A DNA stretch of 64,000 nucleotides from Croceivirga thetidis (GTDB lineage Bacteria > Bacteroidota > Bacteroidia > Flavobacteriales > Flavobacteriaceae). The position numbers and the translations under genes were made by a program. The notes beneath the pieces were generated by a model. That model did no database searches, was not told where the DNA came from, and was given only the letters and a program-made list of their open reading frames with translations. Shown in pieces: positions 53,216 through 63,418 of this stretch (the first letter of the stretch is position 1; the number at the start of each line of letters is the position of its first letter). The stretch is taken from positions 1,626,460 to 1,690,459 of the forward strand of contig NZ_JAAWWL010000002.1 in assembly GCF_012272815.1 (NCBI RefSeq). The letters are read 5' to 3'.

Positions 53216-53908
53216 TTATATAGGCTCGTTCAATAAATCAAGGAAATCAACCGCATTGGCCTCCATTTTATGCACGACTTTATCCGTTCTTACCACCAAA
53301 TGGTTATAGCCAATGTATGCAATAATGCCCACTATCAAACCCGCAACGGTCGTGGTCATGGCAGTATAGATTCCAGAAGCCAATGAACCCATTTCAGCCT
53401 GACCGCCACTACTGGCCATTTCATGAAAAGCCAAAATCATACCAATTACGGTTCCTAAAAACCCTATCATCGGCGCAGCACCTGCTACGGTTGCCAAAAT
53501 ATTGACATTCTTTTCCAACTTGTACACCTCTAGAGTACCCGCGTTTTCGATGGCGGTATTGATGTCATCCAAAGGCTTGCCAATTCGTGCAACGCCTTTT
53601 TCAGTAAGACGGGCGACTGGCGAGTCTGTTTGGGCACAAAGTAATTTTGCCGCTTCAAGTTTTCCATTCATGACATGATCACGAATCTGGTTCATGAAGT
53701 TCTTATCGATTTTTGATGCAGCACTAATCGCAAAAGTCCGTTCGAAATAGATATATAATGCAACGAAAAGTAAGACGAAAAGTACGATAACAATTACCGT
53801 ACTAGCTGCACCTCCGTTCAATATTAAATCAACGACGGAAAGTGTTTTTTCTTCTGAAATTACGGTGTCAGCAGCTTCTGAAGCTACCGCATCTTGAAGT
53901 AAACTCAT
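53216..53908 (-). CDS. exbB: ExbB/TolQ/MotA-family proton channel protein
   Basis: 230 residues with three transmembrane segments. Signature stretches are ILATVAGAAPMIGFLGTVIGMILAF and GIYTAMTTTVAGLIVGIIAYIGYN, with the conserved pore Thr residues. It forms the pentameric channel round ExbD. The start lies 55 bases after the nhaD stop, which suggests a common transcript. Confidence 0.92.
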   Translation of the reverse strand: MSLLQDAVASEAADTVISEEKTLSVVDLILNGGAASTVIVIVLFVLLFVALYIYFERTFAISAASKIDKNFMNQIRDHVMNGKLEAAKLLCAQTDSPVARLTEKGVARIGKPLDDINTAIENAGTLEVYKLEKNVNILATVAGAAPMIGFLGTVIGMILAFHEMASSGGQAEMGSLASGIYTAMTTTVAGLIVGIIAYIGYNHLVVRTDKVVHKMEANAVDFLDLLNEPI

Positions 53909-53963
53909 ATGTGATCCCCAATTTTAGTTGCTCTTATAACGGGGATTTCAATTGAAAATTATG

Positions 53964-55289
53964 TTAGAAAAGAAAATCGCGCATTGCAATGAAAACCAAA
54001 GCACCAGCCACAAATCCGATTAAAGCCAACCATGCTATTTTCTTAAGGTACCAGAAAAAATCAATCTTTTCCATACCCATGGCAACTACTCCGGCAGCAG
54101 AACCTATAATCAACATACTACCACCTGTACCAGCAGCATAGGCGATAAAATGCCATAGTGAATCATCCAATGGTTCAGAGAACATACCCATACTCGCTGC
54201 AACTAATGGCACATTATCAATGACTGCGGATCCCGCGCCAAGAAGCATTACAACAACATCCCTTGAAGGAATCGCCTGATTTAATTGCTCCGCGTAGGTA
54301 AATAGATATCCTAAGGATTCTAAAGCCGCCACCGCCATTAAAATACCCAAGAAAAATAATATACTCGGCATTTCAATATGCGTTAAAGCCGCATGAACTG
54401 GGCTATGGTGCGCTTCCTCTTGACTCTCCGTATTGACCGAGGTAATACTTATTTTCTTATTACTATAAATTTCTGCAAAGGTGGCAACTACCGCCAATGA
54501 GAACATCATACCTACATATGGTGGTAAGTGGGTGATTGTTTTGAAGAACGGCACGAATACGATCATTCCTAAGCCTAAGTACAACATTCTAGGTCCATAT
54601 TTAGATTTGGAGCCTTCAGCTTTTTCCTCTACATCAACTTCACCACTGAATACTTTAAACCTACTGGCGATAATAGTTGGGACAATCATACACACGATAG
54701 AGGGTAATAAAACACGGAGCACTAAAGAACCTGCCTCAACCTTACCCGCTATCCAGAGCATTGTGGTCGTCACGTCACCGATGGGCGACCATGCACCGCC
54801 TGCATTCGCATTGATGATTATCAAACCGGCAAACCATAATCTGGTTTCCCTATCGCGAATAACTTTTTGCAGAATGGTAATCAACACAATTGTTGCAGTG
54901 AGATTGTCAATAATTGCCGAGAGGATAAACGCTAGAATTGAAAATATCCAAAGTAACTTTCGCTTGCTACGGGTTTTTATATAACTTTTTATTGCTGCGA
55001 AGCCATCGAAATAGTCGATAATTTCAACGATTGTCATCGCTCCAAGAAGGAAAATCAAAATCTCGGAAGTCTTACCCAGATGATGCAAGAGAATTTCTTC
55101 GATGTGGGTTGGTTCCAGTTCCTTTAGTTCTGCATTTACTTCAAAAACAGGTAAGTGCCAGAGTGCGATAATTGCCCAAAGGGCTGCCATCATTCCGAGG
55201 GCAGGTATCAGTTTGTCAATTTTTAGATTGTGCTCGAGCGTAATTTGCAGATAACCAAGCAAGAAGATGAGGATAATTATCGTTTCCAT
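53964..55289 (-). CDS. nhaD: NhaD-type Na+/H+ antiporter
   Basis: 441 residues and about 12 transmembrane helices. Ion-transporter superfamily features: ALWHLPVFEVN, FLLGAMTIVEIIDYFDGF, SAIIDNLTATIVLI, NANAGGAWSPIGDVTTTMLW and GAGSAVIDNVPLVAASMGM. These fit the NhaD family, which expels Na+ and is typical of marine and alkaliphilic bacteria. It stands first in the nhaD-exbB-exbD-tonB-folC run, an order that links ion balance and TonB energy only by position. Confidence 0.88.
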   Translation of the reverse strand: METIIILIFLLGYLQITLEHNLKIDKLIPALGMMAALWAIIALWHLPVFEVNAELKELEPTHIEEILLHHLGKTSEILIFLLGAMTIVEIIDYFDGFAAIKSYIKTRSKRKLLWIFSILAFILSAIIDNLTATIVLITILQKVIRDRETRLWFAGLIIINANAGGAWSPIGDVTTTMLWIAGKVEAGSLVLRVLLPSIVCMIVPTIIASRFKVFSGEVDVEEKAEGSKSKYGPRMLYLGLGMIVFVPFFKTITHLPPYVGMMFSLAVVATFAEIYSNKKISITSVNTESQEEAHHSPVHAALTHIEMPSILFFLGILMAVAALESLGYLFTYAEQLNQAIPSRDVVVMLLGAGSAVIDNVPLVAASMGMFSEPLDDSLWHFIAYAAGTGGSMLIIGSAAGVVAMGMEKIDFFWYLKKIAWLALIGFVAGALVFIAMRDFLF

Positions 55290-55456
55290 TATCTAGTGTC
55301 TTTTAAAGGATAGTTAGTTACTTCCCAAAATGCCTTTTGGGATGCAAAAGATATGGAAAATACTGCTATAGATAAAACCTATTTTTTAAGGAAAACATGA
55401 TATCGAATTTATTGGTACATAAATTTATTATGCACGCATAACATTAAAAATAGGGC

Positions 55457-55464
55457 TATCTTTG
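55457..55464 (+). promoter_or_regulatory. -7-like promoter box before acyl-CoA dehydrogenase
   Basis: TATCTTTG matches TAnnTTTG and lies 28 bases before the start codon. No well-spaced TTG for a -33 box was found, so the call is tentative. Confidence 0.35.
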
Positions 55465-55491
55465 CCCTAAATAAATTGCAACCTTTTAAGT

Positions 55492-56634
55492 ATGGATTTC
55501 TCCCTTAATGAAGAACAGTTAATGATTCAACAAGCGGCACGAGATTTTGCACAGAACGAGCTGCTACCTGGTATTATTGAACGTGACGATGCCCAACAAT
55601 TTCCGGCGGAACAAGTTAAAAAAATGGGAGAACTGGGCTTTATGGGAATGATGGTTGATTCAAAATACAATGGTAGTGGACTTGATACGCTTTCCTATGT
55701 CTTGGCAATGGAAGAATTATCAAAAATCGATGCTTCATGCTCGGTTATCGTATCAGTAAACAATTCATTGGTTTGTTGGGGATTAGAAACCTACGGAACT
55801 GAAGAACAAAAACAGAAATACCTTAGCCGATTGGCCAGTGGAGAAATCATAGGTGCTTTTTGTCTTTCAGAACCAGAAGCAGGGAGCGATGCAACCTCAC
55901 AGAAAACAACAGCCATAGATAAAGGGGACCATTATGTTCTAAACGGCACAAAAAATTGGATTACCAATGGAAGCTCAGCAGAGGTTTATTTGGTAATCGC
56001 TCAAACCGACAGAGAAAAAGGCCATAGAGGCATTAACGCCTTAATTGTCGAAAAAGGAATGGAGGGTTTTGAAATTGGACCCAAGGAGAATAAACTGGGC
56101 ATACGCGGTAGTGACACCCATTCCCTAATCTTCAACGATGTAAAAGTTCCGAAGGAAAATCGTATCGGTGAAGATGGTTTCGGCTTTAAGTTCGCTATGA
56201 AGACTTTGGCAGGAGGTCGTATTGGTATTGCAGCACAGGCACTTGGTATTGCTGCCGGAGCATACGAATTAGCCCTAAAATATTCGAAGGAACGGAAGGC
56301 ATTCGGTACCGAAATTTCAAATCATCAAGCCATAGCATTTAAGTTGGCCGACATGCATACCAAAATCCAAGCAGCCCGAAATATGGTTTATCAAGCGGCA
56401 TGGGACAAGGACAATGGCAATAATTATGATCTTTCAGGCGCAATGGCCAAACTTTACGCCTCTGAAGTAGCTATGGAGGTGACCGTCGAAGCTGTTCAAG
56501 TTCATGGGGGCAATGGTTTTGTGAAGGACTATCATGTAGAACGATTAATGAGAGACGCTAAAATCACCCAGATTTATGAGGGAACTTCTGAGATTCAGAA
56601 AATCGTTATTTCGAGAAGCGTTTTAAAAAGTTAA
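55492..56634 (+). CDS. acyl-CoA dehydrogenase
   Basis: 380 residues. Family signatures: FCLSEPEAGSDATSQKTTA (FAD and substrate loop), GTKNWITNGS, KENKLGIRGSDTH, and the C-terminal QVHGGNGFVKDYHVERLMRDAKITQIYEGTSEIQ, which carries the catalytic Glu. The closest types are short-chain (butyryl-CoA) dehydrogenases. It is a single gene between divergent nhaD and a terminator; the electron-transfer flavoprotein is not nearby. Confidence 0.92.
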   Translation: MDFSLNEEQLMIQQAARDFAQNELLPGIIERDDAQQFPAEQVKKMGELGFMGMMVDSKYNGSGLDTLSYVLAMEELSKIDASCSVIVSVNNSLVCWGLETYGTEEQKQKYLSRLASGEIIGAFCLSEPEAGSDATSQKTTAIDKGDHYVLNGTKNWITNGSSAEVYLVIAQTDREKGHRGINALIVEKGMEGFEIGPKENKLGIRGSDTHSLIFNDVKVPKENRIGEDGFGFKFAMKTLAGGRIGIAAQALGIAAGAYELALKYSKERKAFGTEISNHQAIAFKLADMHTKIQAARNMVYQAAWDKDNGNNYDLSGAMAKLYASEVAMEVTVEAVQVHGGNGFVKDYHVERLMRDAKITQIYEGTSEIQKIVISRSVLKS

Positions 56635-56702
56635 TTAATTTTCAGACCACCCTCCTTTTTTTAGGGGGTGAATAAAATCTTATTGTAAATTACAATTACA
56701 AG

Positions 56703-56732
56703 ACCTGTCTTTTGGCAGGTTTTCACTTTTTT
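56703..56732 (+). terminator. Terminator-like hairpin after acyl-CoA dehydrogenase
   Basis: ACCTGTC (56703-56709) pairs with GGCAGGT (56714-56720, one G-U) round a TTTT loop and is followed by TTTCACTTTTTT. A second stem, CACCCTC/GGGGGTG at 56648-56670, lies before it but lacks a T tract. Confidence 0.55.
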
Positions 56733-56841
56733 ACCTACTCCAATTAGCAGATTGAAAATATTGACCGCTTCAAATTATCAACTTGCACAATATTTAACAT
56801 ATCATTTTAAAGTTTGATGATTCTTTTGCAATACCTCAGAA

Positions 56842-56870
56842 TTGCTACGAATTACTCAATGATAAGTTTA
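56842..56870 (+). promoter_or_regulatory. Candidate gltB promoter
   Basis: TTG at 56842-56844 and a -7-like TAAGTTTA at 56863-56870, separated by 18 bases and 22 bases before the gltB start. The last base of the -7 box deviates from TAnnTTTG. Confidence 0.35.
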
Positions 56871-56892
56871 TTTTTGAGCAAATCTGTTAGGT

Positions 56893-59800
56893 ATGGCGAT
56901 AGAAAAACAGGGGCTTTATTTGCCTGAATTTGAGCACGACAATTGTGGTGCTGGTTTTATATGCAGTTTGAAAGGAAAGAAATCCAATGATATAATTCAC
57001 AAGGCATTGGAGATTCTGGATAAGTTGGAACATCGTGGTGCTGTTAGTGCTGATGGAAAAACAGGTGATGGAGCGGGAATCTTAATTGATATTCCACATG
57101 AATTCTTTACTGATACCTGCAGGTTTGAATTACCAGAAGCCGGGAATTATGCCGTGGCAAATGTTTTCCTTCCTAAAAAAGAGAATCAACGAATTTTCTG
57201 CATTGAGCTATTTGAGGAAAACATCAAAAAACAAGGATTAGAATTATTAGGGTGGCGAGATGTTCCCGTTAATCGTTCAGTACCTGGAAGAATTGCATCA
57301 GAGACAGAACCTTTTGTTAAACAGATTTTTATTGGCAAATCAGATGATATTGATGATTTTCAATTCAACATCAAATTGTTCATCGCCAGAAAGGTTACTG
57401 AACATGCGATAAGTGCTTCAAAGCTCTCACAAAGTGGTTTCTTCTACTTGCCAAGCCTATCTACTAAGATTATAATATTTAAAGGGCTGCTAATGCCGAA
57501 CGATATTAGTAGGTATTATGAAGATTTATTGGACCCAAGGGTGGTGACTCGTTTGGCTTTGGTTCACCAAAGATTCTCAACGAACACTTTTCCTACTTGG
57601 GATTTGGCGCAACCCTTCCGTTACATGTGCCATAATGGCGAAATCAACACATTAAGAGGTAACGTAGCCCGGATGCGTTCACGAGAAGAGTTAATGACCA
57701 GTGATTGGTTTGGTGATGACATCAAGAAAATTCTACCTGTTGTATTGCCTTCTAAGTCAGATTCTGCATCAATGGACATGGTAGTGGAATTACTTTTGAT
57801 GACAGGACGTTCCTTACCAGAAGTAATGATGCTTTTGGTACCTGAGGCCTGGGAAAAAAATGAAGAAATGTCTTCTGCAAAAAGGGCATTTTATGAATAT
57901 CACTCCTGTATGATGGAACCCTGGGATGGGCCAGCCTCCATACCATTTACTGACGGAAACTATATTGGTGCTGTATTGGACAGAAATGGATTGCGACCTT
58001 CTAGGTATTCGGTAACCAAAAATGGTTATGTTATCATGTCTTCGGAAACTGGGGTCGTCGATTTAGAGCCAGAAAACATTGAATTCCATGGCCGACTGGA
58101 ACCGGGCAAAATGTTCTTGGTGAACATGGAAGAAGGTCGAATCATCAATGATGAGGAGATAAAAGAAAAAATTGCGAGTAAACATCCTTATGAAAAATGG
58201 TTAAAAAATAACTTGGTGCATTTGGGTGATATTCCCTACAACGAGTGTCCGGTATTCCTCGGGGAATTCCCTTTAGAAACTCGTCGTTCGGCCTTTGGTT
58301 ACACAATGGAGGATATCAATACCATTATTTTACCAATGGCTAAAAATGGTAAGGAGCCCATTGGATCTATGGGTGCAGACACCCCCATTGCTGTACTTTC
58401 TGAGCGCCCACAATTGGTCTACAACTATTTCAAGCAACTTTTTGCACAGGTTACCAACCCACCATTGGATGGTATACGTGAAGAAATGATTTGTGATATT
58501 AGCCTCACCCTTGGTAGCGACCACAATATTTTTGACTTCTCAGAACTACATTGTAGAAAGCTTAAGATTCAAAACCCTGTCATATCGAAAGAGGATTTGG
58601 ATAAAATAAAGAACTATGATAGCAGCCCTGATTATAAGGTAGTATCGATTTCAATTTTATATGAAATCAGTAAAGGCGCCAATGGCTTAGAAGATGCATT
58701 GGAAAGTGTTTTGCAACAAGCGTCAAAAGCGGTAGATGAAGGCGCCAACATTATTATCCTGTCGGATCGTATGGTGAGCAAAGAATTAGCGGCCATTCCG
58801 GCTTTATTGGCGACGTCATTTGTAAATAGTGGTTTACGAAAACTTGAAAAAAGATCACGTCTTAGCATTATCGTTGAATCAGCCGAGCCAAGAGAAGTTC
58901 ACCATTTTGCACTGCTCTTCGGATTTGGGGCTAGCGCTATAAATCCTTACTTAGTAAACGAGATAATTGGCCAACAATTGGAAGCTGGCGATTTGACCGA
59001 TGTGACCTTTGAAGAGGCGATCAACAACTATAACAAAGCTGTTGGCAAGGGCATCTTAAAAGTCATGAACAAAATTGGTATTTCAACCCTTAATTCCTAT
59101 CGCGGTTCACAATTGTTCGAATGTATCGGAATCAACACTAAAGTTGTCGAAAAATACTTTCCAAATACCCCAACAAGAATTGAAGGAGTTGGCTTATACG
59201 AATTGGAGAAAGAGGCCGCAAAACGTCATAACAAAGCATTTGTACAACAAAAAATCAATGCTAACCTAGATTTAGAAATTGGTGGGGAATACCGTTGGAG
59301 AAGAGATGGAGAAAAACACTTATTTAACCCGTTAAGCATTGCTAAGCTTCAAAAAGCCGTTCGAAACAACGAACCAACCACTTACAAAGAATACTCTGCA
59401 CTAGTAAATGAACAATCGAAAAGCCTAATGACCATTCGTGGCCTATTTGAATTCTCAAATTACGACCCTATCCCTTTGGATGAAGTTGAGCCGTGGACTG
59501 AGATTGTAAAGCGGTTTAAAACTGGTGCAATGTCCTATGGGAGTATCAGTAAAGAAGCCCATGAAAATTTGGCCATTGCCATGAATCGTATTGGCGGTAA
59601 AAGTAATTCTGGTGAAGGAGGTGAAGACCCAGAACGTTTTTACAAGAACCAAACCGGAGACTGGAAAAACAGTGCTATAAAGCAGGTAGCTTCAGGTAGA
59701 TTTGGGGTGTCGTCTAATTATTTGTCTAATGCCAAAGAAATTCAGATTAAAATGGCTCAAGGGGCCAAACCAGGTGAAGGTGGACAGTTGCCAGGACCAA

Positions 59801-61398
59801 AAGTGAATCCGGCTATTGCCAAGACCAGAAATTCAACACCCTATGTTGGTCTTATTTCCCCTCCTCCCCATCATGATATTTATTCTATTGAAGATTTATC
59901 ACAGCTGATTTATGACTTAAAATCAGCGAATCGCGAAGCACGAATTAATGTAAAACTAGTTTCAGAAGTAGGTGTGGGTACAGTTGCTGCTGGAGTATCC
60001 AAGGCCAAGGCAGATGTCATATTGATATCGGGTCACGATGGCGGCACTGGTGCCTCACCACTTACTTCGTTAAAGCACGCAGGTTTACCCTGGGAACTCG
60101 GTATTGCCGAAGCCCAACAAACACTTGTACTAAATGACCTTAGAAATCGGGTTGTTTTGGAATGTGATGGTCAATTAAAAACGGGGCGAGATGTGGCCAT
60201 TGCCTGCTTGTTAGGAGCTGAAGAATTTGGGTTTGCAACCGCACCTTTGGTCGCTTCTGGTTGTATAATGATGCGTGTTTGCCATTTGAACACTTGCCCA
60301 GTCGGTATTGCTACCCAAAATCCAGAATTGCGCAAAAAATTCAAAGGCAAGCCGGAACATGTAGTGAACTATATGTATTTCGTTGCTCAAGAGCTTAGGG
60401 AAATCATGGCTAAACTTGGTTTTAGAACCGTTGACGAGATGGTTGGACAAGTACATAAGTTAGATAGAAAAAGTGCTATCGAACACTTTAAAGCATCCGG
60501 TATCGATTTGACACCAATACTATATCAAGTTGAAGTTCCTCAAGAGACCAAGCTCTATAATACCACGAAACAGGAACATCATATTGAGGATTCAATAGAA
60601 TTTGACATTATTGCTAAGGCACACCCAGCTTTATTTAGAAAAGAAAAAATTGCCCTTGATTTTCCAATTAAGAATACAGACCGTGCGGTAGGAGCTATAA
60701 TCAGTAATGAAATATCAAAAATATATGGAGCCGAAGGTCTGCCTGAGAATACGCTAAGATTGAATTTTACCGGGTCAGCAGGCCAAAGTTTTGGTGCATT
60801 CGCAACCAAAGGCCTAACCATGATTGTTAATGGTAATACCAATGATTACATAGGAAAAGGGTTAAGTGGAGCCAAGTTAGTTGTAAAAGTTCCATTTAAA
60901 TCGACCATAATTCCGGAGGAGAACATCATCATTGGTAACGTGGCAATGTACGGTGCAACAGCAGGAGAAGCCTATATAAATGGTAAAGCTGGAGAGCGTT
61001 TTTGTGTTCGAAATTCAGGAGCGAAGGCTGTAGTAGAAGGAATCGGCGATCACGGATGTGAATATATGACTGGAGGTGTTGCCGTAATCCTTGGGGAAGT
61101 TGGCAGAAATTTTGGGGCAGGAATGAGTGGAGGAATTGCATTTGTTCTTGATACTCAAAACAACTTCAAGAAAAAGTGTAAAAATGACACCTTGAACTTA
61201 CTATCAGTAGAAGATGACAAGGATATAATGGAACTAAAAGGACTGATTGAGAATCACTACAACGCCACAATGAGTCCATTGGCCCAACGGATTTTAGAAA
61301 AATGGGAAGAATTCCTACCGAAATTTATAAAGGTATTCCCTGAAGAATACAGACAGGCATTGATTCGATTGGAAAAAGAGAAAATGGAAACTTTATAA
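56893..61398 (+). CDS. gltB: glutamate synthase, large subunit
   Basis: 1501 residues, the usual length. A 17-residue leader precedes DNCGAGFICSLKG; cleavage before that Cys would expose the class II glutaminase nucleophile. The FMN/synthase domain has GAMSYGSISKEAHENLA, GKSNSGEGGEDPER and ISGHDGGTGASP. The 3Fe-4S motif is CIMMRVCHLNTCPVG near residue 1130, and the C-terminal GXGXG beta-helix has GMSGGIAFVLD. It makes two glutamates from glutamine and 2-oxoglutarate with GltD. gltD starts nine bases later. Confidence 0.95.
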   Translation: MAIEKQGLYLPEFEHDNCGAGFICSLKGKKSNDIIHKALEILDKLEHRGAVSADGKTGDGAGILIDIPHEFFTDTCRFELPEAGNYAVANVFLPKKENQRIFCIELFEENIKKQGLELLGWRDVPVNRSVPGRIASETEPFVKQIFIGKSDDIDDFQFNIKLFIARKVTEHAISASKLSQSGFFYLPSLSTKIIIFKGLLMPNDISRYYEDLLDPRVVTRLALVHQRFSTNTFPTWDLAQPFRYMCHNGEINTLRGNVARMRSREELMTSDWFGDDIKKILPVVLPSKSDSASMDMVVELLLMTGRSLPEVMMLLVPEAWEKNEEMSSAKRAFYEYHSCMMEPWDGPASIPFTDGNYIGAVLDRNGLRPSRYSVTKNGYVIMSSETGVVDLEPENIEFHGRLEPGKMFLVNMEEGRIINDEEIKEKIASKHPYEKWLKNNLVHLGDIPYNECPVFLGEFPLETRRSAFGYTMEDINTIILPMAKNGKEPIGSMGADTPIAVLSERPQLVYNYFKQLFAQVTNPPLDGIREEMICDISLTLGSDHNIFDFSELHCRKLKIQNPVISKEDLDKIKNYDSSPDYKVVSISILYEISKGANGLEDALESVLQQASKAVDEGANIIILSDRMVSKELAAIPALLATSFVNSGLRKLEKRSRLSIIVESAEPREVHHFALLFGFGASAINPYLVNEIIGQQLEAGDLTDVTFEEAINNYNKAVGKGILKVMNKIGISTLNSYRGSQLFECIGINTKVVEKYFPNTPTRIEGVGLYELEKEAAKRHNKAFVQQKINANLDLEIGGEYRWRRDGEKHLFNPLSIAKLQKAVRNNEPTTYKEYSALVNEQSKSLMTIRGLFEFSNYDPIPLDEVEPWTEIVKRFKTGAMSYGSISKEAHENLAIAMNRIGGKSNSGEGGEDPERFYKNQTGDWKNSAIKQVASGRFGVSSNYLSNAKEIQIKMAQGAKPGEGGQLPGPKVNPAIAKTRNSTPYVGLISPPPHHDIYSIEDLSQLIYDLKSANREARINVKLVSEVGVGTVAAGVSKAKADVILISGHDGGTGASPLTSLKHAGLPWELGIAEAQQTLVLNDLRNRVVLECDGQLKTGRDVAIACLLGAEEFGFATAPLVASGCIMMRVCHLNTCPVGIATQNPELRKKFKGKPEHVVNYMYFVAQELREIMAKLGFRTVDEMVGQVHKLDRKSAIEHFKASGIDLTPILYQVEVPQETKLYNTTKQEHHIEDSIEFDIIAKAHPALFRKEKIALDFPIKNTDRAVGAIISNEISKIYGAEGLPENTLRLNFTGSAGQSFGAFATKGLTMIVNGNTNDYIGKGLSGAKLVVKVPFKSTIIPEENIIIGNVAMYGATAGEAYINGKAGERFCVRNSGAKAVVEGIGDHGCEYMTGGVAVILGEVGRNFGAGMSGGIAFVLDTQNNFKKKCKNDTLNLLSVEDDKDIMELKGLIENHYNATMSPLAQRILEKWEEFLPKFIKVFPEEYRQALIRLEKEKMETL

Positions 61399-61407
61399 TT
61401 TAAAGTA

Positions 61408-62874
61408 ATGGGAAAGACAACAGGATTTATGGAATTTGATCGTGTGGACGAAGCTTATGTTCCCGTTCAAGAACGAATAAAAAATTATAAGGAATTCACA
61501 GAACCCTTAAAGGAGAAAGAATTAAAGAATCAGGGTGCACGCTGCATGGATTGTGGAATTCCGTTTTGTCATAGTGGTTGTCCATTAGGTAATTTAATTC
61601 CTGACTTTAATGATGCAGTCTATCAGGGAAAATGGGAAAAAGCTACCGAAATTTTACATTCTACCAATAATTTTCCTGAGTTTACAGGAAGACTTTGTCC
61701 GGCGCCTTGCGAAGAAGCATGCGTATTGGGTATTAACGAAGACCCAGTATCCATCGAAAACATTGAAAAAAACATTGTTGAAACCGCCTTTTCCAACGGA
61801 TGGATCAAAGCAAATCCTCCTTCTAAGAAAACTGGAAAAAAAGTGGCCGTCATAGGATCAGGTCCTGCAGGTTTGGCTGCAGCTCAACAATTGAATAGAG
61901 CGGGTCATGAAGTAACGGTTTACGAAAGGGATGAAAAAATTGGTGGATTGTTGCGGTATGGTATTCCAGATTTTAAAATGGAAAAGCATGTGATTGATCG
62001 TAGATTGCAAATTCTTGAAGAAGAGGGCATTGTTTTCAAAACTGGTGTCAACGTTGGGGTTGATGTAGACGCGAAGGAATTAAAAAGTGAATACGATGCA
62101 GTTTTATTGAGTGGCGGTGCAACTGTTAGGAGAAAATTACCTATTCAAGGAGCTGAGTTGAATGGTGTTGTTCAAGCGATGGATTTTCTTCCTCAAAACA
62201 ACCGTAGGGTTGACGGAATTAAAGATTTGGGAGAAGAAATTTTGGCTACAAATAAAAATGTAATTGTAATTGGTGGTGGTGATACTGGGTCAGATTGTAT
62301 TGGCACCTCAATTAGACATGGAGCAGAATCCGTAACGAACTTTGAAATCATGCCAATGGCAACCACAGATAGACCTGTGAATCAACCCTGGCCATTTTGG
62401 CCAATGAGATTACGTACAAGCTCTTCACATAAAGAAGGTGCAGAACGCGTTTTCAGTATATCAACCAAAGAATTCATTGGCGACGAAAAAGGAAACTTAA
62501 AAGCATTAAAAACAGTGGAAGTTGAATGGGAAATTAAGCCCGGTCAACGACCAGTATTGAAAGAACTACCCGGCACTGAAAAAGAATGGAAAGCTGAATT
62601 AGTCTTGTTGGCCTTGGGGTTTACAGGTTCAGAAACCACAGTAGCAGAACAATTGGGACTTGAAATGGATAATCGAACCAACATCAAAGCCTCAACCGAC
62701 AATTTTAGAACCAATGTGCCGGGTATTTTTGTTGCAGGTGATCAAAGAAGGGGGCAATCACTAATTGTTTGGGCAATCTCTGAAGGCCGTGAAGCTGCAC
62801 ACCATATAGATTCATTTTTAATGGGCAATTCAGAATTACCATTAAAAGGATCGGGAGATTTACCGAGGCTTTAA
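61408..62874 (+). CDS. gltD: glutamate synthase, small (NADPH) subunit
   Basis: 488 residues. Two N-terminal Fe-S cluster motifs: CMDCGIPFCHSGCPLGN (near 47) and CPAPCEEACVLG (near 100). FAD site VAVIGSGPAGLAAAQQL (near 149), NADPH site VIVIGGGDTGSDCIG (near 288), and GIFVAGDQRRGQSLIVWAISEGREAA near the end. It passes electrons from NADPH to GltB. A terminator follows 50 bases later. Confidence 0.95.
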   Translation: MGKTTGFMEFDRVDEAYVPVQERIKNYKEFTEPLKEKELKNQGARCMDCGIPFCHSGCPLGNLIPDFNDAVYQGKWEKATEILHSTNNFPEFTGRLCPAPCEEACVLGINEDPVSIENIEKNIVETAFSNGWIKANPPSKKTGKKVAVIGSGPAGLAAAQQLNRAGHEVTVYERDEKIGGLLRYGIPDFKMEKHVIDRRLQILEEEGIVFKTGVNVGVDVDAKELKSEYDAVLLSGGATVRRKLPIQGAELNGVVQAMDFLPQNNRRVDGIKDLGEEILATNKNVIVIGGGDTGSDCIGTSIRHGAESVTNFEIMPMATTDRPVNQPWPFWPMRLRTSSSHKEGAERVFSISTKEFIGDEKGNLKALKTVEVEWEIKPGQRPVLKELPGTEKEWKAELVLLALGFTGSETTVAEQLGLEMDNRTNIKASTDNFRTNVPGIFVAGDQRRGQSLIVWAISEGREAAHHIDSFLMGNSELPLKGSGDLPRL

Positions 62875-62924
62875 GTACAAATTTTTTGTGTTGCTATATA
62901 AATAAATCCAAGATTATATTAAAC

Positions 62925-62957
62925 AAAAAACCCTTCTTTAAAAAAGAAGGGTTTTTT
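62925..62957. terminator. Bidirectional terminator between gltD and cupredoxin-like gene
   Basis: AAAAAACCCTTCTTT and its complement form a long stem with A/T runs on both sides, so it can stop transcription of gltD (plus) and of the 62981-63418 gene (minus). Confidence 0.88.
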
Positions 62958-62980
62958 ATGGGTATAGAAATAATCACTAA

Positions 62981-63418
62981 TTAATTTACAATCAATGTGT
63001 TATCAGTACTTGTTGGGTTTAAAGGGCAAAAGTAAACGTACTCCCCTTTTTCTAAAGTGGTAGGCTTAGAATTTTGCTTACTATCGGTTCCAACCGGTTT
63101 GGTTACATAAGCTGTTTGAATATGATTTTCAGGATTTGAGATATCTTCACCTTTTTTCACTAAAACAAAACCAACATTATGGTCAATGCCATTATTGCTA
63201 ATCTCAAAAACGTAAGTTCCCTCTGTTACGGTAATTTGTTTTTGGGTGAACTCTCCTGATGTTTGTTCCAAAGCAATAGTTTTTGGTGCTTTGTCCATCA
63301 TAGCTTCTTTCTTCATCATTTTGTCCCCTTTTTTAGACATCATGTTATCTTTCATGGCATCTTGAGCATAGATGTTTGCACTTAGTGCCAAAACAAGCAC
63401 AACAATTAAATTTTTCAT
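62981..63418 (-). CDS. exported cupredoxin-like protein
   Basis: 145 residues. A signal peptide ends at NIYAQ (residue 19). A Met/Lys/Asp-rich stretch (20-45) could bind copper. The rest resembles a cupredoxin fold: TVTEGTYVFEISNNGIDHNVGFVL holds a plausible His ligand, and the C-terminal EYVYFCPLNPTST holds the Cys position. The His and Met that follow this Cys in plastocyanins (CxPH...M) are absent. So it may bind metal differently or not at all. Terminator downstream; operator-like repeats upstream. Confidence 0.7.
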   Translation of the reverse strand: MKNLIVVLVLALSANIYAQDAMKDNMMSKKGDKMMKKEAMMDKAPKTIALEQTSGEFTQKQITVTEGTYVFEISNNGIDHNVGFVLVKKGEDISNPENHIQTAYVTKPVGTDSKQNSKPTTLEKGEYVYFCPLNPTSTDNTLIVN

